Made by a program: the position numbers and the translations under genes. DNA of 57,776 bases, taken from Bacillota bacterium. Its GTDB lineage: Bacteria; Bacillota_I; Bacilli_A; Acholeplasmatales; Acholeplasmataceae. The notes below the pieces were generated by a model. That model was not told the origin of the DNA and did no database searches. It worked only from the letters and a program-made list of their open reading frames with translations. The DNA lies in the NCBI GenBank assembly GCA_027620815.1, contig JAQCDH010000001.1:1-57776 (forward strand), given 5' to 3'. Below are positions 7,944-17,458 of the stretch, piece after piece. The number at the start of each line of letters is the position of its first letter. Within the stretch, counting starts at the first letter, position 1.

Positions 7944-9491
7944 ATGCAAAATTCACACAAGAGTTTATCTATCAAACTAGAAAATTTACACAAGGATTTT
8001 GTCGATAAAAAAACAGGAAAAATCACACGCGCTGTGTATGATTTTGATGTTGAAATTCCGTCAGGAAAACTTGTGGGATTATTAGGGCCTTCAGGATGTG
8101 GAAAATCAACAACACTTTACATGATTGCGGGACTTTTGGCACCAACAAAAGGTAAAATTTTCTTTGGTGAAACAGAAGTCACTGAATTGGACGCCGAAAA
8201 GAGAGGGATTGGCTTGGTTTTTCAAAACTATGCACTTTATCCACACATGACGGTTAGAAAAAACATTTTATTTCCCTTAGAAAATATGAATTTAAAAAAA
8301 GTGTCTATAGAAAAAGCTTATAGACAAGCGTTTTTTATTGAAACACCATCAGAAGCAAAGAGGTATTTTGATTACGTAGATGCTTTTGAAAGCCTACAAA
8401 ACAAATTTAAGAGATTAGACAATGATGAGGCAAATGAAGTGAATAATGCCGTTCAAAGTTTAAAAGTTGAAAGCAAACAAAACAAAGAATTGAAACAAGC
8501 AAATAAAGAAAAAATAACAACACTTAAAGTTGAACTCAAAAACAAGCGTGATGCGCTATCTAAACAATATGAAAAAGAATTAAGCGAACTCGCTGTTGAA
8601 GATGTTAAGGCGTTATTTTCAACAATGAAACAAACGTATCAAGCAAAAGAAAAAATCTATAAAGAAACTTTAAAAAATAATTCTAATGCAGCTGTACCAG
8701 AGAGTGTTTCACTCGTTTTAGAAGCAAAAAGAACAAATTATAAAGCACTAATGGAAGACAGCATGATAGAAATGGCAAAACTCGTTGGTATTGAAGATCA
8801 ACTAGACAAAAAGCCAGCCCAACTTTCAGGCGGACAACAACAACGTGTAGCGATTGCACGCGCACTTGTTAAAAAACCACAAGTGTTGTTATTAGATGAA
8901 CCACTATCAAACTTAGATGCAAGACTTAGACTTCAAACAAGAGAAGAAATTAAACGCATTCAAAGAGAAACAGGTATTACAACAATTTTTGTCACACATG
9001 ACCAAGAAGAAGCGATGTCGATTTCTGATGAAATTGTCTTAATGAATTTTGGTGAAGAACAACAAAAAGGCCAACCTCAAGAAGTTTATGACCAACCAGC
9101 TAACTTGTTTTCAGCACAATTTTTGGGAACACCTCCAATTGGGATATACCACGCGGAACTCAAAAAAGGACAAGTTTTTATTAACCAAAAACTTGTGTTT
9201 GAATCAGAGAAACTCTCTAAAGAAAAAGACAGACAAGTTGTTGTTGGTGTGCGTCCAGAAGGATATACTCTTGATAAAGAAGGACCATTAACAATTGAAG
9301 CTCAGTTTGTTGAAACGATTGGCCGCGATTTTGCCCTAGTGTCTATTCATTCAGCATCTACCGCACCATCATTTAGAATTATTTTAAATGACGAGGTTAA
9401 TCTAAACGAACTAAAAGGAAACGTATCCTTTAAATTAAAAGAAAATAAAACCTATATTTTTGAAGAATCAAACGGTAGGAGACTTGCGTAA
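7944..9491 (+). CDS. CUT1-type sugar ABC transporter ATP-binding protein (MsmX/UgpC family) with large insertion
   Basis: This is the ATPase of a carbohydrate-type ABC importer. Walker A GPSGCGKST is at residues 48-56, the Q-loop glutamine at 94, the signature LSGGQQQR near 294, Walker B VLLLDEP after it, and a C-terminal MsmX-type OB/TOBE region. At 515 residues it is about 150 longer than a standard MsmX (about 365). The excess is a charged, lysine/glutamate-rich, probably helical insertion between Q-loop and signature, about residues 118-275. Mycoplasma UgpC homologues have a similar insertion. The stop overlaps the next gene by one base. Confidence 0.93.
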   Translation: MQNSHKSLSIKLENLHKDFVDKKTGKITRAVYDFDVEIPSGKLVGLLGPSGCGKSTTLYMIAGLLAPTKGKIFFGETEVTELDAEKRGIGLVFQNYALYPHMTVRKNILFPLENMNLKKVSIEKAYRQAFFIETPSEAKRYFDYVDAFESLQNKFKRLDNDEANEVNNAVQSLKVESKQNKELKQANKEKITTLKVELKNKRDALSKQYEKELSELAVEDVKALFSTMKQTYQAKEKIYKETLKNNSNAAVPESVSLVLEAKRTNYKALMEDSMIEMAKLVGIEDQLDKKPAQLSGGQQQRVAIARALVKKPQVLLLDEPLSNLDARLRLQTREEIKRIQRETGITTIFVTHDQEEAMSISDEIVLMNFGEEQQKGQPQEVYDQPANLFSAQFLGTPPIGIYHAELKKGQVFINQKLVFESEKLSKEKDRQVVVGVRPEGYTLDKEGPLTIEAQFVETIGRDFALVSIHSASTAPSFRIILNDEVNLNELKGNVSFKLKENKTYIFEESNGRRLA

Positions 9492-10417
9492 TGTTAGAAA
9501 ATAAAATTGATCGAAAAGCATGGTTTTATCTTGCTTTTCCGCTCCTTTTACTAACAGTATTTACGTTTTATCCCTTAGTAAAAACAATTTTAATCTCTAT
9601 TTTTTCTCAATATAATCCGATGACAGATACATTTGGATCGTATTTAGATGTCGCTGCTTACGGCGCAATTTTTAATGATCCGTATTTTATTAGAGCCATT
9701 GGAAACACAATGATCTTAGTTTTTGTTTCCGTACCGGTCTCTACAGGGCTTGCCTTATTAATTGCAGTTGCTTTAAATTCGATTAAACCGCTTCAAAAAA
9801 TATTCCAAACGGTGTTCTTCTTACCTTATGTAACAAACGGGTTAGCAATTGGGATGGTTTTTAGTGTCATGTTTTCACACCCATTAACAGACGGTTTAAT
9901 GGCTGAAGGTCTAATTAATACCTTGTTTAGACTTTCTAGAGACTGGGTTGGTGTGACCGCAGACCGTTCAGATTGGATGTTTGTTGTTCTGGTGTATTCT
10001 ATTTGGGATGGACTACCATTTAAAATTTTAGTCTTTATTGGTGGGCTCCAAAACATTTCAAAACAATATTATGATGCAGCAAAAATTGATGCAACTCCAA
10101 AAAGAAGAATTTTAAGACACATCACCGTTCCGCTACTATCACCACTTATTAGTTATATTTTGATTACCTCTTTTATAGGTGCATTTAAATCTTATGAAAG
10201 TGTGCTTGCTGTTGCAGGATCAACAGGAAGGCTTCTTGATAGAAATCGATGGACAGCTGTTGCTTATGTCTATGATAAGATTGGTAACGTTGGACTAGAC
10301 AGTAATTTTGTTTCTTACTATTCTAGAGGTGCAGCGTCTGCGGTAATTTTATTTATCATTATTTTGATATTCACGTTTATTAATTTGAATATTTCTAAAA
10401 AACGGGTTCATTACTAA
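9491..10417 (+). CDS. ABC sugar transporter permease (MalF/UgpA-like)
   Basis: The 308-residue integral membrane protein has about six hydrophobic segments and the cytoplasmic EAA-type loop DAAKIDATPKRRILRHITVP, through which permeases contact the ATPase; the usual glycine of the loop is an alanine here. It is the first permease of the cluster, starting on the stop codon of the ATPase gene. Family: binding-protein-dependent transport permease, CUT1 group. The substrate cannot be read from the sequence. Confidence 0.92.
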   Translation: MLENKIDRKAWFYLAFPLLLLTVFTFYPLVKTILISIFSQYNPMTDTFGSYLDVAAYGAIFNDPYFIRAIGNTMILVFVSVPVSTGLALLIAVALNSIKPLQKIFQTVFFLPYVTNGLAIGMVFSVMFSHPLTDGLMAEGLINTLFRLSRDWVGVTADRSDWMFVVLVYSIWDGLPFKILVFIGGLQNISKQYYDAAKIDATPKRRILRHITVPLLSPLISYILITSFIGAFKSYESVLAVAGSTGRLLDRNRWTAVAYVYDKIGNVGLDSNFVSYYSRGAASAVILFIIILIFTFINLNISKKRVHY

Positions 10418-10427
10418 GGAGAATGCG

Positions 10428-11366
10428 ATGATACAATACATGAATCCAAGCGGTCATTACCGCGTTAACCGAAAACTAAAAGAACAACGTGCACTTTTTG
10501 TTGCAAATAAATCAATGACATATTTCTTCTTATTTGTTATGGCGTTTATTGTGATTGTGCCATTTTACTGGATGCTTAATGTGTCCTTTCAATCTAGTAA
10601 CGAAGTACTTAACTCACTTAACACAAGTTTATTTCCTAAAGAATTTAGCCCACAGAATTATGTCTCAACATTTTTATACTCATCAGCACAACAAGGTGGG
10701 ATTACCTTTACGAGATATTTAAGTAATACACTGATTGTTGCGATATTTTCAACTGTAGGTGGAACCTTCTTCTCAATACTTGTGGCATTTGCACTTGCAA
10801 GACTGAACTTCAAAGGAAAAGAACTTATCTTTACAATCTTACTTGCAACCATGATGATTCCGGGTGAAATGTTAATTATCTCAAACTATATTACAGTTTC
10901 AAGATTAGGTTGGGTCAATGATGATGGTATCGGATCGTTCTTGGCGATGATCATTCCATTCTTTATTTCAATTTTCCATATTTACTTACTTAGACAAACA
11001 TTTAAACAAATTCCTAATGAATTGTATTATGCAGCCAAAGTCGATGGATGCAAAGACTTTAAATACTTAAGAACTGTGATGGTTCCTATGGCAAAAAGTT
11101 CAATCATCACCATCGTCATCTTAAAATTAATGGGTGCATGGAATGCCTATATTTGGCCAGATATTGTTGCAAACGAGAAATACAAACTCGTCACAACCTG
11201 GCTTAGATCTTCATTTACTGATCAAGACGCAACAGGTGTTGGTAGAGTCTTGATCAACTATCAAATGGCAGCGACTGTGATTGTGACAGTGCCATTACTA
11301 CTTATGTTTATCTTTTTTAGAAAATACATCATGTCTGGAATTTCTAGAAGTGGTGTTAAAGGGTAA
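10428..11366 (+). CDS. ABC sugar transporter permease (MalG/UgpE-like)
   Basis: The 312-residue second permease has six predicted membrane segments and a canonical EAA-type loop (YYAAKVDGCKDFKYLRTVMV). It starts 10 bp after the first permease behind an AAGGAGAA site, so the two are made together and should form the heterodimeric channel. The C-terminal FFRKYIMSGISRSGVKG tail is typical of MalG-type subunits. Confidence 0.93.
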   Translation: MIQYMNPSGHYRVNRKLKEQRALFVANKSMTYFFLFVMAFIVIVPFYWMLNVSFQSSNEVLNSLNTSLFPKEFSPQNYVSTFLYSSAQQGGITFTRYLSNTLIVAIFSTVGGTFFSILVAFALARLNFKGKELIFTILLATMMIPGEMLIISNYITVSRLGWVNDDGIGSFLAMIIPFFISIFHIYLLRQTFKQIPNELYYAAKVDGCKDFKYLRTVMVPMAKSSIITIVILKLMGAWNAYIWPDIVANEKYKLVTTWLRSSFTDQDATGVGRVLINYQMAATVIVTVPLLLMFIFFRKYIMSGISRSGVKG

Positions 11367-11394
11367 TAAACAAAACAAAAAAGGAGAAAAGGGT

Positions 11395-12834
11395 ATGAAA
11401 AAAGTATTATTATTATTTTTAGCACTTACTGCTGCAGTTTCACTTGCTGCATGTGGTGGTGAACGTACAGGTGAAGAAGCCGCTCGTCTTGTTGAGTGGT
11501 ATGAATTATCTGCAGATGCTGATCTTGATACTACAAAAGAAATCACGATCACGTTTTGGCATCGCATGGGTGCACAATCTCAAGCACTCGTACAAAAATG
11601 GATAGAAGAATTTAAAGTTGTTTATCCAAACATTACCGTGATTGAAGAAAAAGCAGCTGGAGATTATACTGCTTTATCTGATAAGATTGCGCTTGCAATT
11701 CCTGCAGGAAATCAACCAGATATTGCTGAAAGTTATCCAGACCATATTGCACGATATGCTGCTGCAAAAGCACCACTTGCTCTGAATAACTTCATTAATA
11801 ATCCAAATATTGGTTTAACAGATGAAGAAATTGCAGACTTTTTGCCAGGATTGTGGGCAGAAGGTCAAAGTTATGATGATGAAGGAACAATTCTTTCATT
11901 GCCATTTACTAAGTCTTCAGAAGCGTTTTTCTATAACGAAACATATTTTAACGAACACGGATATGACGTTCCAACAACTTGGGATGAAGTATTTGAAATT
12001 GCTGCAGATATTAAATTAAGAGAACCAGATTCATTTCCTTTTGGATATGACTCAGAAGATAACTTATTCATTACAGGGTCTAAACAATTTAATGCACCTT
12101 ATACAGGATATAATGCTGAAACTGGACGCGGTGAGGTTCAATTCAACAACGACTTATCTAAAGATATGGTACGTTATTTTAAAGATAAGGTAGATAAGGG
12201 ATTAATGATTACACGTGCACTTAATGGCGATGCATATAACTCTGACTCAATGAAAGTTGCAAACCCTAAAACATATATGTACGTTGGATCTACAGGTGGA
12301 ACACGCTACGCTTATGTTGGTATGCCTCAAGCGGTTTTTGACGCGGGGTACCGTGTTGGTGTTGCACCACTTCCAGGATTTACTGCAGAATCTCGTTTCC
12401 AAATTCAACAAGGACCAAACATCAATTTATTCAAATCTAATGATGAACAACGCATGATTGCTGCATGGTTATTTGCGAAATTTATGTTAGAACCAGAGAG
12501 AACTGCTGAATTTAGTATTCCTTCAGGATATGCACCAATTCGTTATTCAGCTTACGAAACAACGCGTTGGACAAACTATGTTGCAGGTATTAAAGAAACC
12601 CCAACAACAATGGATGAAGCGATTGCAAAACTTGTTAAAGAAGCGATTGAAATTTTCTTAGAAAACGAAGATATTTTCTTTACATCAGCAGTATTTAATC
12701 AAAGTTCAAAAACACGATCTGAAGTTGGTGCACTACTTGTAAAAATACTTGCTTATGAAGCAGCAAGTGACGCTGATTTAGATGCTTATATTGATCAGCA
12801 ATATCAAGAATCATTTGATTTTATAACGAATTAA
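11395..12834 (+). CDS. Extracellular solute-binding lipoprotein (family 1)
   Basis: The 479-residue protein has a signal peptide with lipobox LAAC (Cys20), then a bilobed binding-protein sequence (ITFWHRMGAQS, IPAGNQPDIAESYPDH, SLPFTKSSEAFFYNE) typical of family 1 carbohydrate-binding proteins of CUT1 importers. It would be anchored in the outer leaflet and feed ligand to the two permeases encoded upstream. The start at 11395 is set by AAAAGGAGAAAAG and by the signal peptide. It is slightly longer than average, and no glycosidase is encoded nearby to hint at its substrate. Confidence 0.92.
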   Translation: MKKVLLLFLALTAAVSLAACGGERTGEEAARLVEWYELSADADLDTTKEITITFWHRMGAQSQALVQKWIEEFKVVYPNITVIEEKAAGDYTALSDKIALAIPAGNQPDIAESYPDHIARYAAAKAPLALNNFINNPNIGLTDEEIADFLPGLWAEGQSYDDEGTILSLPFTKSSEAFFYNETYFNEHGYDVPTTWDEVFEIAADIKLREPDSFPFGYDSEDNLFITGSKQFNAPYTGYNAETGRGEVQFNNDLSKDMVRYFKDKVDKGLMITRALNGDAYNSDSMKVANPKTYMYVGSTGGTRYAYVGMPQAVFDAGYRVGVAPLPGFTAESRFQIQQGPNINLFKSNDEQRMIAAWLFAKFMLEPERTAEFSIPSGYAPIRYSAYETTRWTNYVAGIKETPTTMDEAIAKLVKEAIEIFLENEDIFFTSAVFNQSSKTRSEVGALLVKILAYEAASDADLDAYIDQQYQESFDFITN

Positions 12835-12860
12835 TAAAAAAAAGAAAAAGGGAGAAGTGA

Positions 12861-15800
12861 ATGAAAAAATTATTTTTATTACTCGCATCATTCGCACTTG
12901 TCTTTGGTTTAGTTGCATGTGAAGACCCAGTAACGGTCGATCCAGCTCAAGAAACCCTACAAGATGCATATGATACATTAAACGGATTAATCTCTGACCC
13001 ATCAAATATTACCGGTAACTTTACGGTCCCAACATTACTTGTTGGTGGTGTTGATGCAGTATGGTCAACCAATAATCCAGGGGTTGTCACAGTAGGACAA
13101 CCAGCAAGTAACTTAGCAGTTGTAACTGTGAACCGTCCTGCATTTGGTGAACCAGATGCTAAAGTCACGTTAACAGCAGTTTTAACGATTCCATCTGAGT
13201 TAGATGCAACTCAAGAGCTTACACTTACTTGGAATTTAGAACTTACTGTTAAAGCAAGTGAAGTTGAAGAAGTCACAATTGAAAATATTGAAGACGTTCT
13301 CGCACTTGACGATGTTGCATATGATGGTACATACCAAGTAACATTAGACGGATTAACCATTGTAGGTAAAGGTTCAGATTCTGCGTTTGCATATGACGGA
13401 ACAGGAATCATTCAACTTTACGGTGGAGACATGAGTGGACTTGAAGTAGGAAAAGTCTATGATGTTTCTGGTACGACTGAATGGTACTTTGGTATTTGGG
13501 AACTTGTTGCTTGGACAGCGGAATTAGATGCTACAGCAACACCACAAATGCCTACAGCTGAAGTCATTACTGATATTGCAGCATATGTCAATAATTTACT
13601 TGATACAGATCAAGACCAATTTGCTTATGGTGATGCAGCAAGCGGCGCTTTTGAAACAGTTTATGCAACAGTTACAGGACGTGTTTATGTCATTCCTGGT
13701 GACACATCAAACTACAACACCTATATTATGCCAACCAATTATGACACAACACAAACATGGGTTCCAGGTACTACAGACGAACCAACAGTTGGTTTAATGA
13801 TTTACTATAATACATTTAATATGGCTGACATACAAGCATATAACGGAAAAGTTATTACAGTAGACATTTTAATTTATACATTTAGATCTAATAATAAAGC
13901 ATTTGCCTTCTACTATGTAGGTGGTGAAGATGGAATTACAGCAAGCCTTACAGATGCAGAAGCAATTGAAGTTGATGGTTCAGCATTATCGATTCCATTT
14001 AACATTCTTGAAGATACTACACTAGATTTAGCAACGACAGGTGCAAATGGCACGACAATTGCTTGGACATCAGATAATGAAGCTGTCATTAATCCAACGA
14101 CTGGTGCAGTCACTGTACCAACAGATGGTCAAGTTACAGTTCAATTAACTGCAACAGTATCACTTGGAACTGCAACTGCAGTTGTTAAGGAATTTACTGT
14201 TAAAGTCGGAGTATCACCAGTTGTTTCTATTTCTGAAGCGTTAGAAATTGCAGCAGGTGAACTTGCAGTAGTTCAAGGGTATGTTACATTGAATGTTGAT
14301 GGCAATAACTTCTTACTACAAGATGAAACAGGTGCACTTGATTTATATATGCCAGGTGATAGTGAACAAAAAACTGCAATTTTAGCAGCATTAGCAAGTG
14401 GAGAACTTGTTGAAGTTGTTGGTGAACGTGGTGCTTTTAGAGGATTAGAACAATTATCAGGTATCACAAGCGTTGCTGTTGTTCCTGAACCTGAAGTTGC
14501 ATTCCCGATTGTTGTTGATGTAACAGCATTATCACAATTAGATGGACTCGTTGCTCAACTCGTTAGATTTAGAAATCTTGAAGTCGTAAGTATCGCTTAT
14601 GACCAATATAACAACTTAGATATTACTGCAACCTTAGGAACAGAAACAGTTGTGATTCGTTGGGACTCAAGAGCTGCTACACCTGCTGGACTTCCAACAG
14701 AACTTGAAGCGGGCGACATTGTTAACGTTGTTGCTGGTGTGTATTTCAGTAACTCAGCAAGATTAAGAATTGACTCAGCAGATGATGTTTCATTACCTCC
14801 AATGACAATTGCAGCAGCATTATTAGAAGCTGTAGATACTGTTGTAACTGTTGAAGGATACATCACCATGAATGTTGATGGCAATAACTTCTTTATTCAA
14901 GATGGCACGGGTGCACTTGATATCTTTGCTGGTGGTGGTGCAAGCCCTACTAAAGATGAATTATTACGTGCGTATTACGGACGTTATGCAGTTCAAGTTA
15001 CAGCAAAACGTGGAACATTTAGAGGGTTAGAACAAGTATCAACAATTACAGAATTAATGCTTTTAGATAAAATTGGTGCTGCATTCCCTACACCAACAGT
15101 TGTGACAAGTGTTGGTGATTTATCAGACTACATTGCACAACAAGTTCGTTTAGAAGGTTTAGTATTTGTAAGCCTAGCGACAGATCAATACGATAACGTT
15201 GATTTCACATTTACACTAGGTAGTGAATCTGTTGTCATTCGTTGGGATTCAAGAACAGGAGATCCAGCAGGATTCCCATTAACACTAGTAGCTGGTGATG
15301 TTGTTGATGCTGTTGTCGGTATTTACTGGAGTGATGGTGCACGTTTAAGAATTGATGCTGAAGGTGATTTTACATTACCTCCAATGACCATTGCTACCGC
15401 ACTTACTGAAGCAGTAGACACAATCGTAACAATTCGTGGATATGTCACACTCAATGTCGATGGTAATAACTTCTTATTCCAAGACAACACTGGTGCACTA
15501 GATGTGTTCTTAGGAAGTGGCGCAAGTGCTGAAAAAGATGCGTTCCTAGCTGCTTACTTAGGTGGGTATGCAATTGAAATTCAAGCGACTCGTGGCACAT
15601 TTAGAGGATTAGAACAAGTTTCTAATGTTCAATTTGTAAACATCATTCCAACACCAGGATTTAACTTCCCAACAGCAGTTGATGTCACAGCAATGGATGT
15701 TACTGCATTAGAAGCGTATACCGCTCAACTTGTTGAATTTAAAGGATTAGAGGTGATCAGCTTAGCGTACGACCAATACGGGAATTTAGATATTGAAGTT

Positions 15801-16490
15801 TCAAATGGAACTGCAACATTCTTTATTCGTTGGGACTCTAGAACAGGCGATCCTGTTGGATTACCAACTGAGTTAGTTGCTGGTGATGTAATCAATGTTG
15901 TTGCTGGCGCATACTGGAGCAATGGATTAAGATTACGTATTGCAAGTGCTGATGCTGTTGAAAAAGTTGTTGTAGCGACCCCAACTCCGGACCTATTCAT
16001 TTCTGAGTATGTTGAAGGTGATGGCGGAAACAATAAAGCAATTGAATTATATAATCCAACAGCTGCTGCATTAGATCTAACAAACTATAGAGTAGTCTTA
16101 TATTCAAACGGAAGTACAACCGCTTCTCAAACATCAGTACTCTCAGGTTCTCTTGCAGCTGGAGATGTATTTGTAATCTATAACAGTCAATCAGTTTCTG
16201 AAATTACTTCAGTTGGAGATTTATCAGGAAACGTAACATTTTTCAACGGTGACGATGCATTTGTTTTAGAAAAAACAACTGACGGTGGAACTACATGGGT
16301 TGTCATAGATATGTTTGGTGTTGTTGGTGAAGATCCAGGATCATCTTGGGTTGTTGGCACTGGAACAACAGCAGATGTAACTCTTGTAAGAAAACCAGGT
16401 GTGACTGGTGGTACTGGAACATGGAATCCAGAAGAATGGATTGTATATCCAGCAAATGATTTTTCATATTTAGGTTCACATACTGCGTAA
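12861..16490 (+). CDS. 1209-residue surface lipoprotein with OB-like tandem repeats and C-terminal lamin-tail domain
   Basis: A signal peptide with lipobox LVAC (Cys20) predicts surface anchoring. In order: an Ig-like domain (about 30-125), an OB-like segment (about 140-240), a further region, a second Ig-like domain (about 370-450, WTSDNEAVINPTTGAVTVP), three tandem 194-residue repeats (about 453-1034) and a lamin-tail domain (about 1044-1160, starting LFISEYVEGDGGNN). Each repeat has a GY-T-NVDGNNF--QD-TGALD core and an IRWDSR/GD-V--V-G-Y-S segment, resembling the OB folds of YhcR-type nucleases; no catalytic motif is visible. It follows the binding protein by 26 bp with no terminator, so it is probably in the transporter operon. 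The exact function is not known. Confidence 0.82.
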   Translation: MKKLFLLLASFALVFGLVACEDPVTVDPAQETLQDAYDTLNGLISDPSNITGNFTVPTLLVGGVDAVWSTNNPGVVTVGQPASNLAVVTVNRPAFGEPDAKVTLTAVLTIPSELDATQELTLTWNLELTVKASEVEEVTIENIEDVLALDDVAYDGTYQVTLDGLTIVGKGSDSAFAYDGTGIIQLYGGDMSGLEVGKVYDVSGTTEWYFGIWELVAWTAELDATATPQMPTAEVITDIAAYVNNLLDTDQDQFAYGDAASGAFETVYATVTGRVYVIPGDTSNYNTYIMPTNYDTTQTWVPGTTDEPTVGLMIYYNTFNMADIQAYNGKVITVDILIYTFRSNNKAFAFYYVGGEDGITASLTDAEAIEVDGSALSIPFNILEDTTLDLATTGANGTTIAWTSDNEAVINPTTGAVTVPTDGQVTVQLTATVSLGTATAVVKEFTVKVGVSPVVSISEALEIAAGELAVVQGYVTLNVDGNNFLLQDETGALDLYMPGDSEQKTAILAALASGELVEVVGERGAFRGLEQLSGITSVAVVPEPEVAFPIVVDVTALSQLDGLVAQLVRFRNLEVVSIAYDQYNNLDITATLGTETVVIRWDSRAATPAGLPTELEAGDIVNVVAGVYFSNSARLRIDSADDVSLPPMTIAAALLEAVDTVVTVEGYITMNVDGNNFFIQDGTGALDIFAGGGASPTKDELLRAYYGRYAVQVTAKRGTFRGLEQVSTITELMLLDKIGAAFPTPTVVTSVGDLSDYIAQQVRLEGLVFVSLATDQYDNVDFTFTLGSESVVIRWDSRTGDPAGFPLTLVAGDVVDAVVGIYWSDGARLRIDAEGDFTLPPMTIATALTEAVDTIVTIRGYVTLNVDGNNFLFQDNTGALDVFLGSGASAEKDAFLAAYLGGYAIEIQATRGTFRGLEQVSNVQFVNIIPTPGFNFPTAVDVTAMDVTALEAYTAQLVEFKGLEVISLAYDQYGNLDIEVSNGTATFFIRWDSRTGDPVGLPTELVAGDVINVVAGAYWSNGLRLRIASADAVEKVVVATPTPDLFISEYVEGDGGNNKAIELYNPTAAALDLTNYRVVLYSNGSTTASQTSVLSGSLAAGDVFVIYNSQSVSEITSVGDLSGNVTFFNGDDAFVLEKTTDGGTTWVVIDMFGVVGEDPGSSWVVGTGTTADVTLVRKPGVTGGTGTWNPEEWIVYPANDFSYLGSHTA
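14215..14796 (+). repeat. Tandem repeat unit 1 of the surface lipoprotein
   Basis: First of three in-frame 582-bp (194-codon) units. It contains the shared core GYVTLNVDGNNF and the later VIRWDSR segment, and is the most diverged of the three (its junction reads SPVVSISEAL instead of PPMTIA). Confidence 0.8.
14797..15378 (+). repeat. Tandem repeat unit 2 of the surface lipoprotein
   Basis: Second 582-bp unit, beginning at the PPMTIAAALLEAVDT segment, with GYITMNVDGNNF and VIRWDSRTGDPAG. At DNA level it shares runs such as AATGTTGATGGCAATAACTT with unit 1. Confidence 0.85.
15379..15960 (+). repeat. Tandem repeat unit 3 of the surface lipoprotein
   Basis: Third 582-bp unit, beginning PPMTIATALTEAVDT, with GYVTLNVDGNNF and FIRWDSRTGDPVG. 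It passes into the lamin-tail domain through a short Val/Thr/Pro linker. Confidence 0.85.
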
Positions 16491-16511
16491 TAATTGATTT
16501 AACATTGTAAG

Positions 16512-16541
16512 AAAAAGGATAGAGCAATCTATCCTTTTTTT
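16512..16541 (+). terminator. Terminator after the surface lipoprotein
   Basis: AAAAAGGATAG (16512-16522), a 6-nt loop and CTATCCTTTTT with continuing T residues form a clear intrinsic terminator, closing the transporter/lipoprotein operon. Confidence 0.9.
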
Positions 16542-16543
16542 AT

Positions 16544-16572
16544 TTGTAAAAAAGTATTAAAAAACGTATAAT
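16544..16572 (+). promoter_or_regulatory. Promoter of the membrane protein/nuclease pair
   Basis: TTGTAA (16544-16549), a 17-bp spacer and TATAAT (16567-16572) lie directly behind the previous terminator and 29 bp before the ATG at 16601. Confidence 0.75.
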
Positions 16573-16600
16573 AGACATACACAAAAACCTAGGAAAACAC

Positions 16601-17458
16601 ATGGGAAAAATCTTTGGAATCACATCATATATTATATTGATTGCTTTTATCACCTTTATTGTTGCTGGTTATGCAAGAGCCAATCAAACAGTAACATTTT
16701 TAGAAGAACAAGAAGCAAGTATATATGATGATTCAAAAGATTTGATAACAGCAACTTTAATCGCAAACACACAAGGACAATTTGATATTTATATCAAAAA
16801 TGATCCCATCATTGATGTTGAAATTACTCAACCAAACTATGCCTATCAACTTATGATATTTCCCGTGCTATTATACGAAAACAACAGTAATTATCATTAT
16901 GAAATGATCATATTCATTTGCGATTATGAGAATACTGATTCTTTTGCTTTTTTTAATGATGATGCACTTACACTAAAAATTGATATTGCGTTTGAATCTA
17001 ATCCAGAAGGGTTTAATCAAAGTGTCTTTCAAGAACAATTCGTCCAACTATATGACGATTCAATGCACATGTATGCAATCGATCAAAGACATTTTATAAA
17101 GGACACCAAAACAACACGTATTGAACGTATTGAAGTATTTTATCCAACAGAAGGATTTGATGTTTCAACATCAAAACTCATCAATACCGATGTTTATGAG
17201 GATAAGAGTTTAAGTTTTCCAGATTTCTACCAAGCAGATTTAAACACAATAGAAGAATCAAATATTCAACTTGAAACCATTAATGATAAAGATACGTGGT
17301 ATCTTAATACCGAACTTAATACAATGTTTCAATCATATAACTACTTGAGTTACTTATATATAGGAATTGAAATACTTATATTTATTCCCGTCACCTACTT
17401 TACGTTTTTTCATAAAATTGTGAAGAGAATGAAAACAAACAAGGAGATCACGAAATGA
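16601..17458 (+). CDS. Membrane protein of unknown function coupled to the nuclease lipoprotein
   Basis: I do not recognise this 285-residue protein. It has an N-terminal membrane helix (about residues 7-27), an extracytoplasmic region of about 215 residues rich in Asp, Asn, Tyr and Ile, a second helix near the C-terminus (about 248-268), and a short basic cytoplasmic tail. It has no cysteine motif or recognisable catalytic signature. It has its own promoter and an AGGAAA site, and its stop overlaps the start of the lamin-tail/nuclease lipoprotein gene (ATGA), which suggests a partner role. Confidence 0.75.
   Translation: MGKIFGITSYIILIAFITFIVAGYARANQTVTFLEEQEASIYDDSKDLITATLIANTQGQFDIYIKNDPIIDVEITQPNYAYQLMIFPVLLYENNSNYHYEMIIFICDYENTDSFAFFNDDALTLKIDIAFESNPEGFNQSVFQEQFVQLYDDSMHMYAIDQRHFIKDTKTTRIERIEVFYPTEGFDVSTSKLINTDVYEDKSLSFPDFYQADLNTIEESNIQLETINDKDTWYLNTELNTMFQSYNYLSYLYIGIEILIFIPVTYFTFFHKIVKRMKTNKEITK

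Noticed and set aside
14215..15960. CRISPR-like or satellite repeat
   Set aside because: Unit size is 582 bp, in frame, and entirely coding; there are no short direct repeats with spacers.
12947..16033. Several minus-strand open frames within the repeat lipoprotein gene
   Set aside because: They recur at equivalent places of the repeats, lack ribosome sites and are explained by the Gln/Ala/Val-rich codon pattern of the plus-strand gene.
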